Positions 1 to 11,847 are shown, counted from the first letter of the stretch. The stretch: 64,000 bases of DNA from Cladopsammia gracilis (GCA_022457155.1 JAJGOT010000363.1:90001-154000); one strand, 5' to 3'. Numbers and translations: made by a program. The notes: generated from the letters alone by a model not told the origin.

Positions 1-118
1 TAAAGCCCTGTATGCCTGGTTATTTTGTTTACATTTCTATCTCATTAATATTCATATTTTCGATTATCCGGACTATTTACCGAGGTCCCGACGAGTCCGG
101 ATAATCGAGGTTCGACTG
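1..118. repeat. Right end of a Tigger/pogo-like inverted-repeat element
   Basis: The segment contains the inverted pair CGATTATCCGGAC (61-73) and GTCCGGATAATCG (95-107) and ends in GAGGTTCGACTGTA. The same end type (GAGGTTTGACTGTA) closes the MITE at 16800-16971. The CAGTCnAACCTC-type end resembles pogo/Tigger-class elements. The left end lies outside the window. Confidence 0.4.
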
Positions 119-245
119 TACATGTATTTTGTTTCAGCATGTGGACTTGAATTCAGTATTACATGTACATTTGTAAATAATTGCTTCATATAGATGTATT
201 TTTTAAAATCTGGTTTGGCCTTCATTTTGATGAATACATGTATTT

Positions 246-395
246 TGTGGTTCTATTTTTATTTTGGTCTAAAAATTTCAAACCAGTTTAATTTTTATTT
301 TCCCGTCTCAGATTATGGAAATGAATCTGTGACAAAGGGAAAGAAAAGTTAAACTGGTTTGAAAATTTTCAGACCAAAGAAAAATTTGAACCACA
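246..395. repeat. Fold-back repeat, arms 246-291 and 349-395
   Basis: Two arms of about 46 bp are near-perfect reverse complements; the left begins TGTGGTTCTATTTTTATTTT and the right ends AAATTTGAACCACA. A spacer of about 57 bp separates them. The structure is MITE-like and no target duplication is obvious. It lies in intronic sequence of the DERA gene. Confidence 0.6.
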
Positions 396-664
396 ACACA
401 TACAATATATACTAAATATACCAGAATGCATTGAGCACTATATACACATGTATAAGTATACTTACAGCATAGTACACGTACAGCAGCCACCATGGGCATT
501 GACATGTATACTCAAAAACGAGATCAAACTAGACAAACAATAGAGTGAGAAACGTAGAGCAAGATGAGTTCCAAGACTTAGAGATGGTGTCGGTACTGGT
601 CTTCATAAGATTTATCTCCAACTTCCTTTTTACTGACTGGTGCATGATTTGCCTCTCATTTCAG

Positions 665-1133
665 CAAACTGGTCACAAAGTTGGCTTCAAGCCAGCAGGT
701 GGAATTCGTAGTGCTAAAGATGTTTTAACATGGCTTTCCTTGATGAAGGAAGAACTTGGAGATGAGTGGACACATCCTAACTTATTTAGGATTGGAGCCA
801 GTTCCCTGCTTGGTGACATAGAGAGACAGCTCTTCCACTTTGTAACAGGAAGGTGAGTGGAATCCAAAATACTGTATTTACATGTATGAAACATCTGGAG
901 TGGCATCTGTGTAGGAGTTAATTTTCAACGCATTATGCTAAAGATGCTTAAGTTTTGCGAAAAGTTTGTTGTCTGTACAAGCAATAATTTATTATTACAC
1001 CCATGTACAACCATAACAATTATGAGAGACACATTCATTTAAAACCATGACCTAGATGAATCACATACTAATTCTTGTCTGGTTATTTTGTCCACTCAGA
1101 TATGCTGCACATCATGAGATGGCCATGGCTTGA
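665..1133 (+). CDS. dera: Deoxyribose-phosphate aldolase, last two coding exons (partial)
   Basis: This is the C-terminal part of DERA, the class I aldolase that splits 2-deoxyribose-5-phosphate into glyceraldehyde-3-phosphate and acetaldehyde in cytosolic deoxynucleoside breakdown. The first exon here starts after a CAG acceptor at 662-664 and reads QTGHKVGFKPAGGIRSAKD and then EELGDEW and FRIGASSLLGDIERQ, all family hallmarks. The Lys in FKPAGGIR corresponds to the second active-site lysine (K201 in E. coli). The exon ends at 852 before GTGAGT. The final exon, 1100-1133, follows TCCACTCAG and completes the Arg codon to give RYAAHHEMAMA and a stop, the usual DERA tail. The exon with the Schiff-base lysine and the N-terminus must lie left of the window, as nothing in 1-664 reads as DERA. 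The splice phases match exactly. Confidence 0.93.
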
Positions 1134-2523
1134 TTACAAACTGACAAGCTCAACAGCTTACTATGAATACATCCTGATCGGGGTTGTGGGATTGGGATTG
1201 ATTATTTTCATGTTGGAAGTTCTTTTTACTGCAGGGAAATTAGTATCAGTGTCTCAAGAAGGGTGGGCTTTCATTTTTGTATGTAAACTACAGTAATAAA
1301 AGATGCAAATACAATAAGTAGTCAATCATATATGAATTATAAAGGTCTCTGAAATAGTGTAATGAGATCAGTCAAGGTCTTCATGCAGTCATCAAACACA
1401 AATCAAAGCTCACTGAACATACATGTACCGTAACATTATTTTATGACATACACCTGTACATGGAGGAAAAATAGCGCTACTGCCTGTGCAAATAATATCA
1501 ATTAATTAATTGAGGTTTTCTGTCCCTTCAATGTAGAGGCTTTTTTTGTCGTAGTTGGGGTGGGGTGTGTTCTATTTTTGGTCACTTATTTCATGGCAAT
1601 GTGACAGCTTCTCAAGTGGGAAAGAAAATCAATAAAATAATAATCAGTAATATTGTTGACAACTGTGCCAAGTATTTTTATAAAGATAAAATTTAAGGCA
1701 GTCACAGTTTGTTGGTGTTGTGGATCTTGCAATCACCAAATGATGTAAAATACAAGATTCAAAAGACAATTCCAACTCCATAACACAATAGCTAGCCAAC
1801 AGTGACTTCCACAACACCAAGAATGCCCAAGTAAAAGTACACTGTAATTTAAAGTAACTTAGAAACTGTATTTGTTAAGGTTGCTGATACCTGTGTGTTT
1901 TGGTTAATGTGCCATGCCATGCTACAGTGTAATACAACCATGGAATATAACCCTGAATAAATCTCTTATTTTTCTATATGTTGTTTAGTTACTGATTACA
2001 AAGCTCTTTTGTTAATTCAGGACAAGACCAAGGTGACCTTATACATGAAGTTGACTAATGGTCCTAATGGTCCCATCCTAAATGGGCACTTTAAAAGATA
2101 ATGAATACATGTTTGACTGTTTGACATGTTTATTCAAAATTTCACAGTCCTGCAAGGGGCGACCATCACTAGTGTGACCGAAAAAGCGACTGTACATGTA
2201 AAACAAATCATAACAATATATTGAATTAATTCTCGTACCTTAGGGGCACTTACAAAACCCTTAAAGCTTCTTAAAGCATGACTACTCGAAGAGTTGTTGT
2301 TCTTGTTTTGAAAGGGGTAGCACGTGACAGTGATAAAACTGATGACCCTCAGATAAGCAGATAAGCTACGACGCGAGGCAGTGTCCTTCCAACGCCACAA
2401 ATGATTTTAGACCATTACATTTCGTTATTATATTATGTTCGATTATTGTTATAACTGTGGTCTATCATTCACAGCCAAAGATTCATTGATTTCTTGACAG
2501 CGAAAAGCCCTTCTCTCTGTTAA
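1134..2523. other. 3' UTR and intergenic stretch after DERA
   Basis: There is no convincing coding sequence. Possible polyadenylation signals are AATAAA near 1294 and 1956. It contains a MITE at 1712-1821, listed separately. Confidence 0.5.
1712..1821 (-). repeat. Short MITE, TTGGTGTTG-type ends (copy 1 of 3)
   Basis: The ends are TTGGTGTTGTGG and CCACAACACCAAG. Read on the minus strand, the interior parallels 33680-33797, including TCTTTTGAATCTT and CATTTGGTGAT. A third, right-truncated copy is at 39342-39434. Confidence 0.6.
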
Positions 2524-2531
2524 TGTGACAC

Positions 2532-3150
2532 CCGGAGGGGGGGGGGGGAATGGGTTGGGGGGACTTCCTTATATACGCTATATAGGTATGTGCCGCTCGA
2601 TAGGGTAGGGTTTTTGAGGTGCTCAGTCCTTAAATAGGGTATCCTTTTTGAAATCCTTTTTGGTATTTTTGGTATTGTGATCCTTAGATACTCCTTAGAT
2701 GCGCAAAACGAAAGAGATATGGTTTGTTAAAATTTGGTTTTGGGCCTTAAAAGGGTACAATTTGTAAATGAAAGCACCACTCGACGAATTGGAAGTACAG
2801 GATCCTTGTGAAGGATCTGATCAGCAGTAATTATAAACAAATAAAATGAAAGGCTGATCGTACAGTAAGGAATATATTTTTAACCGATTAATTTCGAACG
2901 GCACGGCCGTCCTTCTTCAGGGTACGGTTATACCCAGAAGAAGAACGGCCGTGCCGTTCGAAATTAATAGGTTAAAAATATATTCCTTACCGTACGATCA
3001 GCCTTTCATTTTATTTGTTCTTAAAAAGGGTATCAAATCTCGATTTTCTACCCTTGAATAGGGTCAGGGTTTGGGAACCTTGGCGGCACACATCTATCCT
3101 AAATTGTCGGGAGTACCCCCCCCCCCCCCACCCCCCCACCACCACCCGGG
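2532..3150. mobile_element. Non-autonomous DNA element with poly-G/poly-C ends and 8 bp target duplication
   Basis: It starts CCGGAGGGGGGG and ends CCACCACCACCCGGG, and is flanked by TGTGACAC on both sides (2524-2531 and 3151-3158). The interior has AGGGTAGGGTTTTTG and AATAGGGTCAGGGTTTGGG near opposite ends, plus CGGCACACATCTATCC and GGGAGTACCCCC at the right. A second element of the same general class is at 46418-46830. No transposase is present. A Penelope-type inverted pair is nested inside. Confidence 0.65.
2758..3019. mobile_element. Penelope-type inverted terminal-repeat pair without cargo, nested
   Basis: The arms at about 2836-2919 and 2938-3018 are near-perfect reverse complements around a loop of about 18 bp. 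The flanking direct repeat is CTTAAAAGGGTA (2746-2757) and CTTAAAAAGGGTA (3020-3032), which fits a target duplication in the host element. The right arm has the hairpin AACGGC-CGT-GCCGTT followed by CGAAA (2944-2963), the same layout as the arms of the coding Penelope-like copies at 19.7 and 49.4 kb. About 78 bp at the left end is unpaired. Confidence 0.55.
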
Positions 3151-3159
3151 TGTGACACG

Positions 3160-4378
3160 TGCTTTCGTTCAGTGTTTGTGACGCTTTGAACCCCGGGTTT
3201 CAATGTAACATAACGCTTGTATATGCTTTGCGTGACGCCAAAAGAACCGAAAAACATCCCAGAATGCAGAAGGAGTATGAATACGATTTGAGACGCTTCC
3301 TAATCTTGTCGGCTGGGCGGAACGAATCGAGAAAAGTGTCGGTACCAAATCTGCGCCATCTTGAAACGTCACAATAGTATCCAGCATTTCCAGCGCGTGG
3401 AAATCTGGCATCATTCCGAAATGTCACATGTGAATAATCTATTTGTCTTGATTTAGTTTCGTATATTTTCCCGATTTTGAAATCGTACGGCTCAATATTT
3501 CAATGCCTACTAAAAGTACGCAGTGGAAAAATTGGACGAAGGTTCTTCTCCGGACCAAGTAAGTTGTTGGGTCTCTTTGGAATCAAGCAAGAAGTTATCG
3601 GATTTTCCTCGCTACCATTCTGGTATGTTTTGAATGTTCTGTCTTGATTTTGCTGTGGTTCTCTGCCTGATTTGGGAAGCTTTCACCTAAATACCGACGT
3701 CGTTCTTCGCGATGTTCTACGGTACGGTGCAATTCGCTGTATGCCTGACCATGTCTTGTAGCAATAATTCACTGACCGGCCGCGCCAGGCGAACGCAGGT
3801 TGACTTTACAGTGCTCGAAATTGCGCCTGTATTGAGCGCATTTGCGACTAAAATTTGTTTAGCTAATAATTATATTCAACAGTCTTGTGTCTTACTTGCA
3901 ACTGGTAGTTGTAATTTTATCCGAAAAATCCTGCGAAATTCACGTTGAATGTTGCGTGACTTAATCGTCGATTTCATGCTCCATTAACGCGGTGTCCAAG
4001 AAGTTTATCACGGGAGCACTTTTTCAGGCTTTCTCAGAAATTTCTCATTTCCGGTTCTGGTATAAGTACATGTACTAAGGAGTATGATTTCAGAATCGGA
4101 GAAATAACCGAAATAAAATCAAGACAAATATACTATTTATATGTCGGAAAAATCTGAGACCTTTCGGAGTACACAGCACGGCAGGATTTTGCCCGATCCC
4201 ACGGCGATAGCGTAAATTTGTTTGATGTCGGCCTGCGTGACATATCTCGCGACATAGCTCTTTTAAACAGTGGCTGAATTAATTCATGAAACTGAGGTAC
4301 TAGGTCAAGACGAGGTGCCACGGGATAAGGAGACGCACTATAATCTATGATTACTACTAGTTTATTGACATATATTGA
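3160..4378. other. Intergenic stretch, no gene recognised
   Basis: Only short overlapping open frames on both strands occur, with no recognisable product. A YY1-like GCGCCATCTTG is at about 3354. This may be distal upstream sequence of the transporter gene. Confidence 0.4.
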
Positions 4379-4558
4379 ATGATATTGAATATCAGTGTGG
4401 AAGAAAAATGAAACCGGAACTGCCGGCCATAGGAACACGGCACCGCTAATTGGTCGAGGCGTGAATCGTTGCGTCACGTTCGTGCCGACAAACACGCGGT
4501 GTTGTTCATATACCGGTACGTATCAGGTACGTATTTGCCGCTACTTGTTCAAGAAAAC
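4379..4558 (+). promoter_or_regulatory. Probable promoter/5' UTR of the cystinosin-like gene
   Basis: This is a locally GC-richer segment before the start codon. It holds an ETS-type CCGGAA (4414-4419) and an inverted CCAAT box ATTGG (4449-4453). No TATA box is obvious. The transcription start is not visible from sequence. Confidence 0.35.
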
Positions 4559-6593
4559 ATGGCGAACAAGATTGTTCTCATTATCTTTGCTGATGTGGTC
4601 GGATGGGGTTATTTCCTTTGCTGGACCGTGTCTTTTCTCCCGCAAATCTACGAAAACTGGAGACGAAAATGTGTGGTGGGTTTTTCGTTCGACATGCTCG
4701 GGTACTTTCTCCTCAGTTACATAACGTACTTGATTTATAATGTCACCGTGTACTTCGAACCTGGGCTCATCTTAGAAAACACCAGCGAGGATAACCCCGT
4801 TAAACTTACCGATGTGGTGTTTGCTATCGTTGCATTTGTTTGTACAAGTTATCAAGCAATACAATGCTTAATGTACGATCGTGGATCTCAGAAGGTACAT
4901 TATAGCACCATTGTAGTTTGTATCGGCTGTCTGGTCGCTTTGGTTGCACTGGTAGTATTGAAGTATTTTGGTGTTGGCTCGTGGTTTCTGGTCCTGCAGT
5001 ACTGCGGATACGTGAAGCTCGTTGTCTCATTTGGGACGGTAAGTTTAGAAATATAAAATGTAGAACTTTATATGTGGTATTTATTAAATATCCATTGTGG
5101 TATGCTGTAATTAAATTATGAGTAGAAATGTTTTGCCAATTATCTGTCTTGTGTTTATTCAACGCGCGTTTTTTTGGTTGGTTGTTTCGGTCAGTTTGAA
5201 TATTTGAAAATTACAAAATGGGTCAGGCTTTATCCCTTACAGCATTCCAATAGGCCACTTAAGATATATTAAAATTCAACTTGATAGCGAGGCCTGGAGG
5301 ACAAAACAAGGGGAATACCCTATTCTCCCACCTCCCATACTTTTGTGTCCCTTTGTCTTTTGACTCCTGCTTTCAGTTCGTTCTTGCAGAGAATTTCGAC
5401 ATTTTGCGAGACACTGACACATGTGCATGTGTCATGGGGTCATTCACGACCCATGACATAACCGACTTGAAAAGGTTTCCAATTTCACCCGAACTAATTT
5501 GTTTTTCTTATCCCGAGTTTGAATTTACGTTTTCTCGCATATAAAATTTTGTTTTAAGCCTGGGAGGACTTTAAATGGAAGTCAAAAAAACATTGTTGGG
5601 TTCATGTTTTTGATTGGACTATGAGCAGTAATAAATAACGAATGCTTGCCTTTTTGAATTTCTCTCCCACTTCCCGCCCTCGTAGAGATCCCGCTTCCCA
5701 TCCTTTCTTCTCCCATCTCCTGTACCCCTGCCACTCCCTGTTCTTCCGGGCTCCCGCCCCCCCCTGTACCCCCCACACAGGAGGAGGTTTTCTTATGTAA
5801 CGTTATCCATGCAAGGAGTGACAGTTCAAATTCCTCGTGAATAATTTTTGGGAAATATTTGTTCTCCGTGTGTTTACTTGTTAAGAACTTGTTCAAGTTT
5901 AATTAGTATTAACAGGCACCGATGCACCATTTCCAGCATAATCCTGCAGAGCCTCTGTCTTGAGTGTCTACTTAAGCTTGTCCATAAATTAATATTGATT
6001 TTTTACACAAATCTTTATATTTGAGATTTGTTGAAGTAACTGCCTCTCTTTTCTATCATATAAATCATTGGTGACTTAAATAGTTACAAATGTTCATTCT
6101 GTTTGTAACTACAGTAGTTTTAAGACCCTGTATTGCTTTAAATTAAACAATTTCTTTTTCCTTTTTTCAGTATTCTCCTCAAGTGTGGCTGAACTTTAAA
6201 CGCAAGTCTACCACAGGATTTCATATCGGTGGAGTGTTGCTTGATTTTGGAGGTGGAGTGCTCAGCTTGCTGCAAATGGATATCTACTGTTTCATTGAAC
6301 ACAGTAATGATCAACTGACAGGAAACATCCCTAAGATGGCACTTGCCTTGGCCACACTCTTTTTCAACATCATCCTCATTTGGCAGCATTATGTTTTCTA
6401 CCTTGGAAATGACAACAGTGCTGATGAAGAGCAACCTCTGCTGAAAGGTCCTAAGAAGACAAAGTTTTATTCAGTGGATGTGAATGCTGACGATGGAGAT
6501 TTTCAGGTGACCAGTGTGTCCCTTTCAGAGGATGAAAGTATCAAGAGAGCAAGAAGAAGTAAGGTAACAAGATCACAGGAATCTTTGGTTTAA
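4559..6593 (+). CDS. Cystinosin-like PQ-loop transporter (two coding exons)
   Basis: Exon 1 is 4559-5038 and exon 2 is 6171-6593. The intron 5039-6170 starts GTAAGT, ends CAG and is in phase 0. The start ATG is in a strong context (AACATGG); an in-frame start 30 codons upstream is less likely. The product is 300 aa with seven predicted membrane spans and two PQ loops, FLPQIYENW (27-34) and YSPQVWLNF (161-169). Family landmarks are RRKCVVGFSFD and GGVLLDF; D45 and D185 correspond to human D205 and D305, implicated in proton-coupled cystine export from lysosomes. The human protein is 367 aa because it has a signal peptide and glycosylated luminal domain, absent here. The tail lacks GYDQL but has EEQPLL (246-251), a dileucine-type lysosomal sorting signal. 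The substrate is inferred from homology. A paralog specialised for another compartment is possible. Confidence 0.88.
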
Positions 6594-8229
6594 GAATTTT
6601 AGTGTAACATACCAGTAAGTCAATGGTAATGTCCTAATCATGATATCCTTGCATTTTCCTGTTAACCTTGTGCAGTTGTCAACTCACAACTTATCAGCTT
6701 TCTTTAGTAGTTCAGTCAGTTCACCTGCATATCAGAATTTTAATACATTTCACTCCCAAAAACTCAAACCCTCAATCACTTAAACATCCTGCTAAAACTA
6801 ACACTAAAAATAAGATGAATACAAAGATAAAGGATAAGAAGAGTTAAATATACACATAATTACAAGAATGTTGTCATACATTGTGTAAAAATAGAAAATC
6901 ACAAATAGGAATTAATTACTTTAATGATATTCACAGAGGCTGGATAAAAGAGGGAAATTGTTAAGAACTAAAAAAAGAACTATTCGTTCCTGAGATAATT
7001 TCCTTTTTGTTATTATTTTTTTTGTTATTTTCCATGACAAAATTTCCCTTGGGCAGACGAAATTGTGATTTATGTGGCTTATAAGCAAGGAAACTTGATA
7101 TGGGAAAATAATTGTGTATTAACTAAGACAGTACAGTTAAAATATGTTAATTTTTTAAAAAGATGTACAGTGTAACAACTTGAATTGTAAGATTGTAAGC
7201 TGGGAAATTCAGAGAGTTAATTTAACTTTTGCTTATATTTTGCAAAATATGGTTGTATTTATGTTTAAATAATTTATTGGGGTTTGGATTAAACATTACA
7301 TTTAATTATAAAATATGAAATGTACATTTTGCAGTTAATTTTTTATTTCAGGTAATTTTAGTTTTTCCTTTGTTTCAAATTCATTAGCATATATTACCAT
7401 ACCCCAAAATAATGGAAAAATAAAAATTACCTGAGATAAAAGTTAACTACAACATACACAATATTGAAACTATTTATGAATTTTATTTTTAAATGTTCTT
7501 TATGTCCTATGGGAAAAACATCCCTTAGAAGATGAAGTGTTAATCTGTAAGTACCAGCTTAGCACTGGACCTATTAAGTTTTGTTCAAAATCTTGGGAAT
7601 ATTTTACATGGGATGAGCAAGAGGACCTTAAAAAAAATTAATTTAAATTATACTTATAAAAAGGCCATGGTAGAGATGTGGGGGGGGGGGGGGGGGGGGA
7701 GGGAAGCCTCAATGTCCCCCTACTCATACTACCAGGCATTTGTAATATTGTGAACTTTTGGCACTACAATTTTTGAATGCATTTTATATTTTACTTGAAT
7801 TTGTAGAAAAAAAAATGCAATACATAATTTATTGTCAAATTGTATGCAATGTACAAAGGTAGATGAAAATGGTTGCATTTTGCATTTCCAATTTCATTGT
7901 ATTTTTAACCTGTAAATTAAAAAAACAAAAATCAAAACAACAATTTAATACACAAATTAGTGAATGATTTCAGGAAGAAGGAAGAAAAGAATTTTAAAAC
8001 TCAATAAATAAATAAATAATAAAATAAGGAGTATTTCAAAAGGGCCAAGCTCAGGTCAAAATAAGAACCTGTAAGAAAAACGAAACAATCAAGTTGGTTG
8101 TCAGTTGAATGACAAATTCCTTTGTAAATTGTGCCTGCCACCAAGTTAACAGGGCAAGGTGGCCTTCTCTCTGCCGCAAGATGGTCTGAGGTCGCTCGCA
8201 TTCACTCTCTCCTCTCCCCATCTGATGTC
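6594..8229. other. 3' UTR and AT-rich intergenic sequence
   Basis: No gene was recognised. It contains a G tract at about 7681-7699 and an inverted repeat at 7336-7446, whose arms read TTTCAGGTAATTTTAG and AATTACCTGAGATAAA. Small minus-strand open frames at 8001-8299 have no recognisable content. Confidence 0.45.
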
Positions 8230-8340
8230 CTTTGTTTGAGGACTTGTTCATGACGTCATCTGACCTTTGAATATTTCCACCAATCAGAGTACGTCCCATT
8301 TTTCCTGATTACGTCAAGAGCAAGCTCTCAGACCGCAAAG
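8230..8340. promoter_or_regulatory. Promoter-like cluster with perfect CRE
   Basis: A palindromic CRE TGACGTCA is at 8251-8258, a CCAAT box at 8280-8284 and two further ACGTC half sites follow by 8315. No coding gene starts downstream. AATAAATAAAT near 8514 could end a short non-coding transcript. This is inference only. Confidence 0.25.
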
Positions 8341-8775
8341 TACATCAGACTGAGTCGAGGAGTGCAAAGCAGGCTAGATATAGACTCGAGGAGTTAGAAT
8401 TAATGAGTGAATGAAGTCGATCAGTGAAAATGGATGTGTTGTGTTGTGTTCATAAGTAATTTATCTTCCATGTATATCTTAATATATAGAGGGTATTCAG
8501 CCCAAAGTTGTGTAATAAATAAATTATAACCACTAACTCTGCATTGTTTTATTGTGCTTGAAGTTTTATGATGATGACAATTAAACATGTATCTGTTGCT
8601 TTTGCTGTTTTTTCTCTACTTTGCATTTACCCGGTGTCAACAGAGGATGCAGCATCTTTAACCGTCAAACATTTGCATCGTCCTCCGTAAACGTTGGACC
8701 AGAACGGGTTTACGATCAAAGGTTCCGCCAGCCATCTCTCCTACAGTACTTCCCCTCATTTTTAAAATGCAATTT

Positions 8776-8795
8776 CCCCCCCCCCCCCCCCCCCC
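8776..8795. repeat. Poly-C tract
   Basis: Twenty C residues are followed by a short T run. The stretch 8796-9393 around it holds no recognised gene. Confidence 0.9.
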
Positions 8796-9393
8796 TTTTT
8801 TTCTGATTTTGCCTCGTAAGGATTTTCCTCTGGTTATGGCCCTGATACTGCGAACTTTGATTAGATGATTACATCATTTTATATTGGAAACATACCAAGG
8901 TATGTGATTTGTTGTAATGACAATATTTCTTATCGATCATGTTGCTTCATATCTTTATTTTGTACATGTTGCTCTCCGATACTTTATTTGTACGTTGATG
9001 TTGAAGGGCTCGTGCACGAATGGGCAACGAGTCATGTGTCACCCAACTCTGTATAAACGCCAGAAAAAGTTCATTCAATATTTTTTGGTTTGTCGCGATT
9101 GGCCATTTCTAAGTATATTTTAAAAAATACCTTCATTATTGTAAATTTTTTTTGATATAAAGAGCTTAAAACATAACCTACCACGCTGATGAAATCGTTA
9201 ATTGAATTGGAAAACTGATAAATGAACTAAAGGAGGTTTAGCAAGATTCAATTAAGGACATTTTACACTAAATTTTGGGAAACGGCCTATTTTAATGAAA
9301 TAAAATAGAAGAAAAAGGAAAACGCAATGACTCAAGTACTTACTTGTGCCCGTGAAACAAACTTTAAGTAATTGATCTGTTTGTGTGTGTTAC

Positions 9394-9851
9394 CACAGGT
9401 AGCCCAAGCTCAAGTGATGATTACGGGTAACTGTTGCGTAATAGCGAATTTATAAAGATTTGTATGGGGAAAATTCACTTCGAATTTAGCGTAAAATTAG
9501 GATCGATATTTGAATAAAACTGGTCCACCTGAACTTATTTGTGTGTTTACTTGTGTCTTGAGCGGTTTTGGGGTCGATTCGAAGCGATTCCAGCGAGTTT
9601 TAGTTCAACTGTCTCTTTTAGGAAGGAAGACACAGTTGAACTAAAACTTGCTGGAATCACTTCGAATCGATCCCAAAACCACGCAAGACACAAGTAAACA
9701 CACAAATAAGTTCAGGTGAGCCAGTTTTATTCAAATATCGATCCTAATTTTACGCTCAAATTCGAAGTGAATTTTCCCCTTACAAATCCTTATAAATTCG
9801 CTATTACGCAACAGTTACCTGTAAACATCACTTGAGCTTGGACTACCTGTG
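9394..9851. mobile_element. Near-perfect palindromic fold-back element, 7 bp target duplication
   Basis: The arms, about 215 bp each (9394-9610 and 9632-9851), pair almost throughout. The ends are CACAGGTAG and CTACCTGTG. The flanks share GTGTTAC (9387-9393 and 9852-9858). There is no coding capacity. Confidence 0.65.
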
Positions 9852-10418
9852 GTGTTACACTGCAGTATCATTTTGATTTGCTGTTTTTCACTTAGCGCCG
9901 TTTCATTGTTTAGAAGTTTGGTCATTAGTTTACTTCGTTTATTTGTACCTTCGATTGTTTAGTTAGTTTATCTTGACAATTGTTTATTCTTCACTTTTCA
10001 GCCTCTGGAAACTAAGTCTTTTGATTTGATATGTTGTCTCTAAGTTTCGCAATCACAGTTTACTCCGTTGTTACCATTATTTGCGACCGACTATGATCTT
10101 TGTTGTGGTGCATTCATCCTTTTAGACTGCAATTAGCGCGTGGTGGGTACAGAGATATTTATAAACACTTCCCTTGAGATGCGTCTCTTACACAAACTAA
10201 ACAATACTTGTGCTCGTTTGCTATTAGGATATCACATTGTTATCACTTTGCCTTTGTGCACACACTTTTATGATAAACCTATTGACGTAGCTTGTCAGTG
10301 TTTTGGAAAGTGCCGCACGTTATTAATCCTGGCGCATTTAGCAATGGTAATATAAGTTTTGACGCATTTTGGAAGCGGTCTTAGAAGAGAGCGTCTAGGA
10401 AGTTTCCGCCGGGCTGGC
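9852..10418. other. Upstream region of the orphan gene at 10419
   Basis: No recognisable gene was found. It probably contains the promoter and 5' UTR of the next gene. The open frame continues 20 codons upstream of the first ATG. Confidence 0.35.
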
Positions 10419-11627
10419 ATGATCCGAAAGTTCATAACCGAAAGAGAAGAGAATACGAAGCGGAGGTTTGTCTTTGTTGTTGTAAATCATAGCCGTGTGA
10501 TGGATGATTTACCAAGCTGTTTAACTGTGCGCAATATCAATTCAAAGAGAGACGAGCAACACACAAGAAATGAAAAAACTTCGGAGGAATACTTCGCGAA
10601 GAATGCGCTTCGAGTAGAATGTATTTCATCGGTGGCTCTACGCAGACAGACTAGAAAAAAGAATTATTCCAAACCCGAGATACACGTAGAGGAAACTTCT
10701 TTGATTTATCAAAACCTCGTTCAGGGAGCAGACGATAAAGATGAAAAGCAGCATAATATGCAATCCAGTCAAGATGAACAGGCTGCTAGTTCAAGCAAAG
10801 AAGAGAATCTAGCTGACGGCATCGCTATGAAAACTAAGGAAATAAGTTTAATGAGCACCCCCGAAAGTGTGAATATATTAGGTGATCGAATTGGCCAGGA
10901 TATTGACATGAATCTTTTAGAGCCTCAGAGGAGCCTGAATCCCAGCCCTTGGAAGGAAATCTGGTCCGTATTACAGGACAAGAGTTTGGCAAATTATCCG
11001 CTTTCAACCAAGAGTGTGGAGTTCGTACGAGATATTTCTGAAACTCCATTTTCCACCAGGACAAATGCCAACACGAAGACAAGAAGAGAAAAACCTCAAA
11101 GAATACCGCCGCTTTACAACACAAGGAAAACTGTGACCCACGAGAAAGCAAAAATTCCTTCATTCGATGCCGCGGTTACATTCAATACCTTTTTCAAAGG
11201 GGGGCAAAGCACTGGAGTTCCATTTGATAAATGCAAAGAATGCATTAAATTAGCGGACCTTAATTTACAAAGCGAAGTTAGTGGTGGTCACGCTTGTGGA
11301 AAACACGAAAGTAAAGACACCAAGGGCAGGACAATCGGTTTGCCTAATATAACGTTCCCGCCGACTAATCGCTACAAGAGCAAGTTCCGCGTGAAGCTAC
11401 TTCCACTGGTTACGAAGAGTGATTCACTACCGAATCTGACGTCAAAAACAACTTCGGTGCCTTCGGAACTAGTCGTCACTGCCCCGATGCATGAAGCGAG
11501 GTCAAGAGAAAACATTCACCTTCATTTTCCAAAGAAAGAAGAAATAAAAAATAATTTGGGAAAGGAATCCGAATTTATAAACAAAAGCAGGCAAAAGCGA
11601 TCTTTGTCGCTGGATTCAGTTTTCTGA
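10419..11627 (+). CDS. Unrecognised single-exon protein, low complexity and basic
   Basis: An open frame of 402 codons runs from the first ATG (MIRKFITEREEN); an inner ATG 27 codons later (MDDLPSC) is an alternative. I do not recognise a domain. The protein is rich in Lys, Ser, Glu and Asn, has no membrane segment or signal peptide and looks largely disordered. It contains a small Cys cluster (CKECIKLAD, then HACGKHE) and ends RQKRSLSLDSVF, which offers possible basophilic kinase sites. The long stop-free frame in AT-rich DNA supports real coding. It could be the main exon of a longer gene. It is the first of four plus-strand orphan genes at 10-26 kb. An AATAAA-like signal occurs at about 11738. 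Confidence 0.6.
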   Translation: MIRKFITEREENTKRRFVFVVVNHSRVMDDLPSCLTVRNINSKRDEQHTRNEKTSEEYFAKNALRVECISSVALRRQTRKKNYSKPEIHVEETSLIYQNLVQGADDKDEKQHNMQSSQDEQAASSSKEENLADGIAMKTKEISLMSTPESVNILGDRIGQDIDMNLLEPQRSLNPSPWKEIWSVLQDKSLANYPLSTKSVEFVRDISETPFSTRTNANTKTRREKPQRIPPLYNTRKTVTHEKAKIPSFDAAVTFNTFFKGGQSTGVPFDKCKECIKLADLNLQSEVSGGHACGKHESKDTKGRTIGLPNITFPPTNRYKSKFRVKLLPLVTKSDSLPNLTSKTTSVPSELVVTAPMHEARSRENIHLHFPKKEEIKNNLGKESEFINKSRQKRSLSLDSVF

Positions 11628-11815
11628 ATACAATCTTTCGCTGCTTACCAAGCGGGGAAAAGTGTAAGCAGAAAATAGATGTGCAAAGATTTCAAGTTTT
11701 GCCGGACATAAAACAAACTGAGACAACAGTCTTTGAAATAAAGCAATAAGGACTCTGGTTTACCTGGGCAAAATGCAACTAAAATGCCATTATTACTTGT
11801 CATATGGATCAGAGC

Positions 11816-11847
<32 letters not shown>

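Noticed and set aside
3159..3427. Overlapping frames on both strands
   Set aside because: No recognisable product, no splice context and equal openness in several frames.
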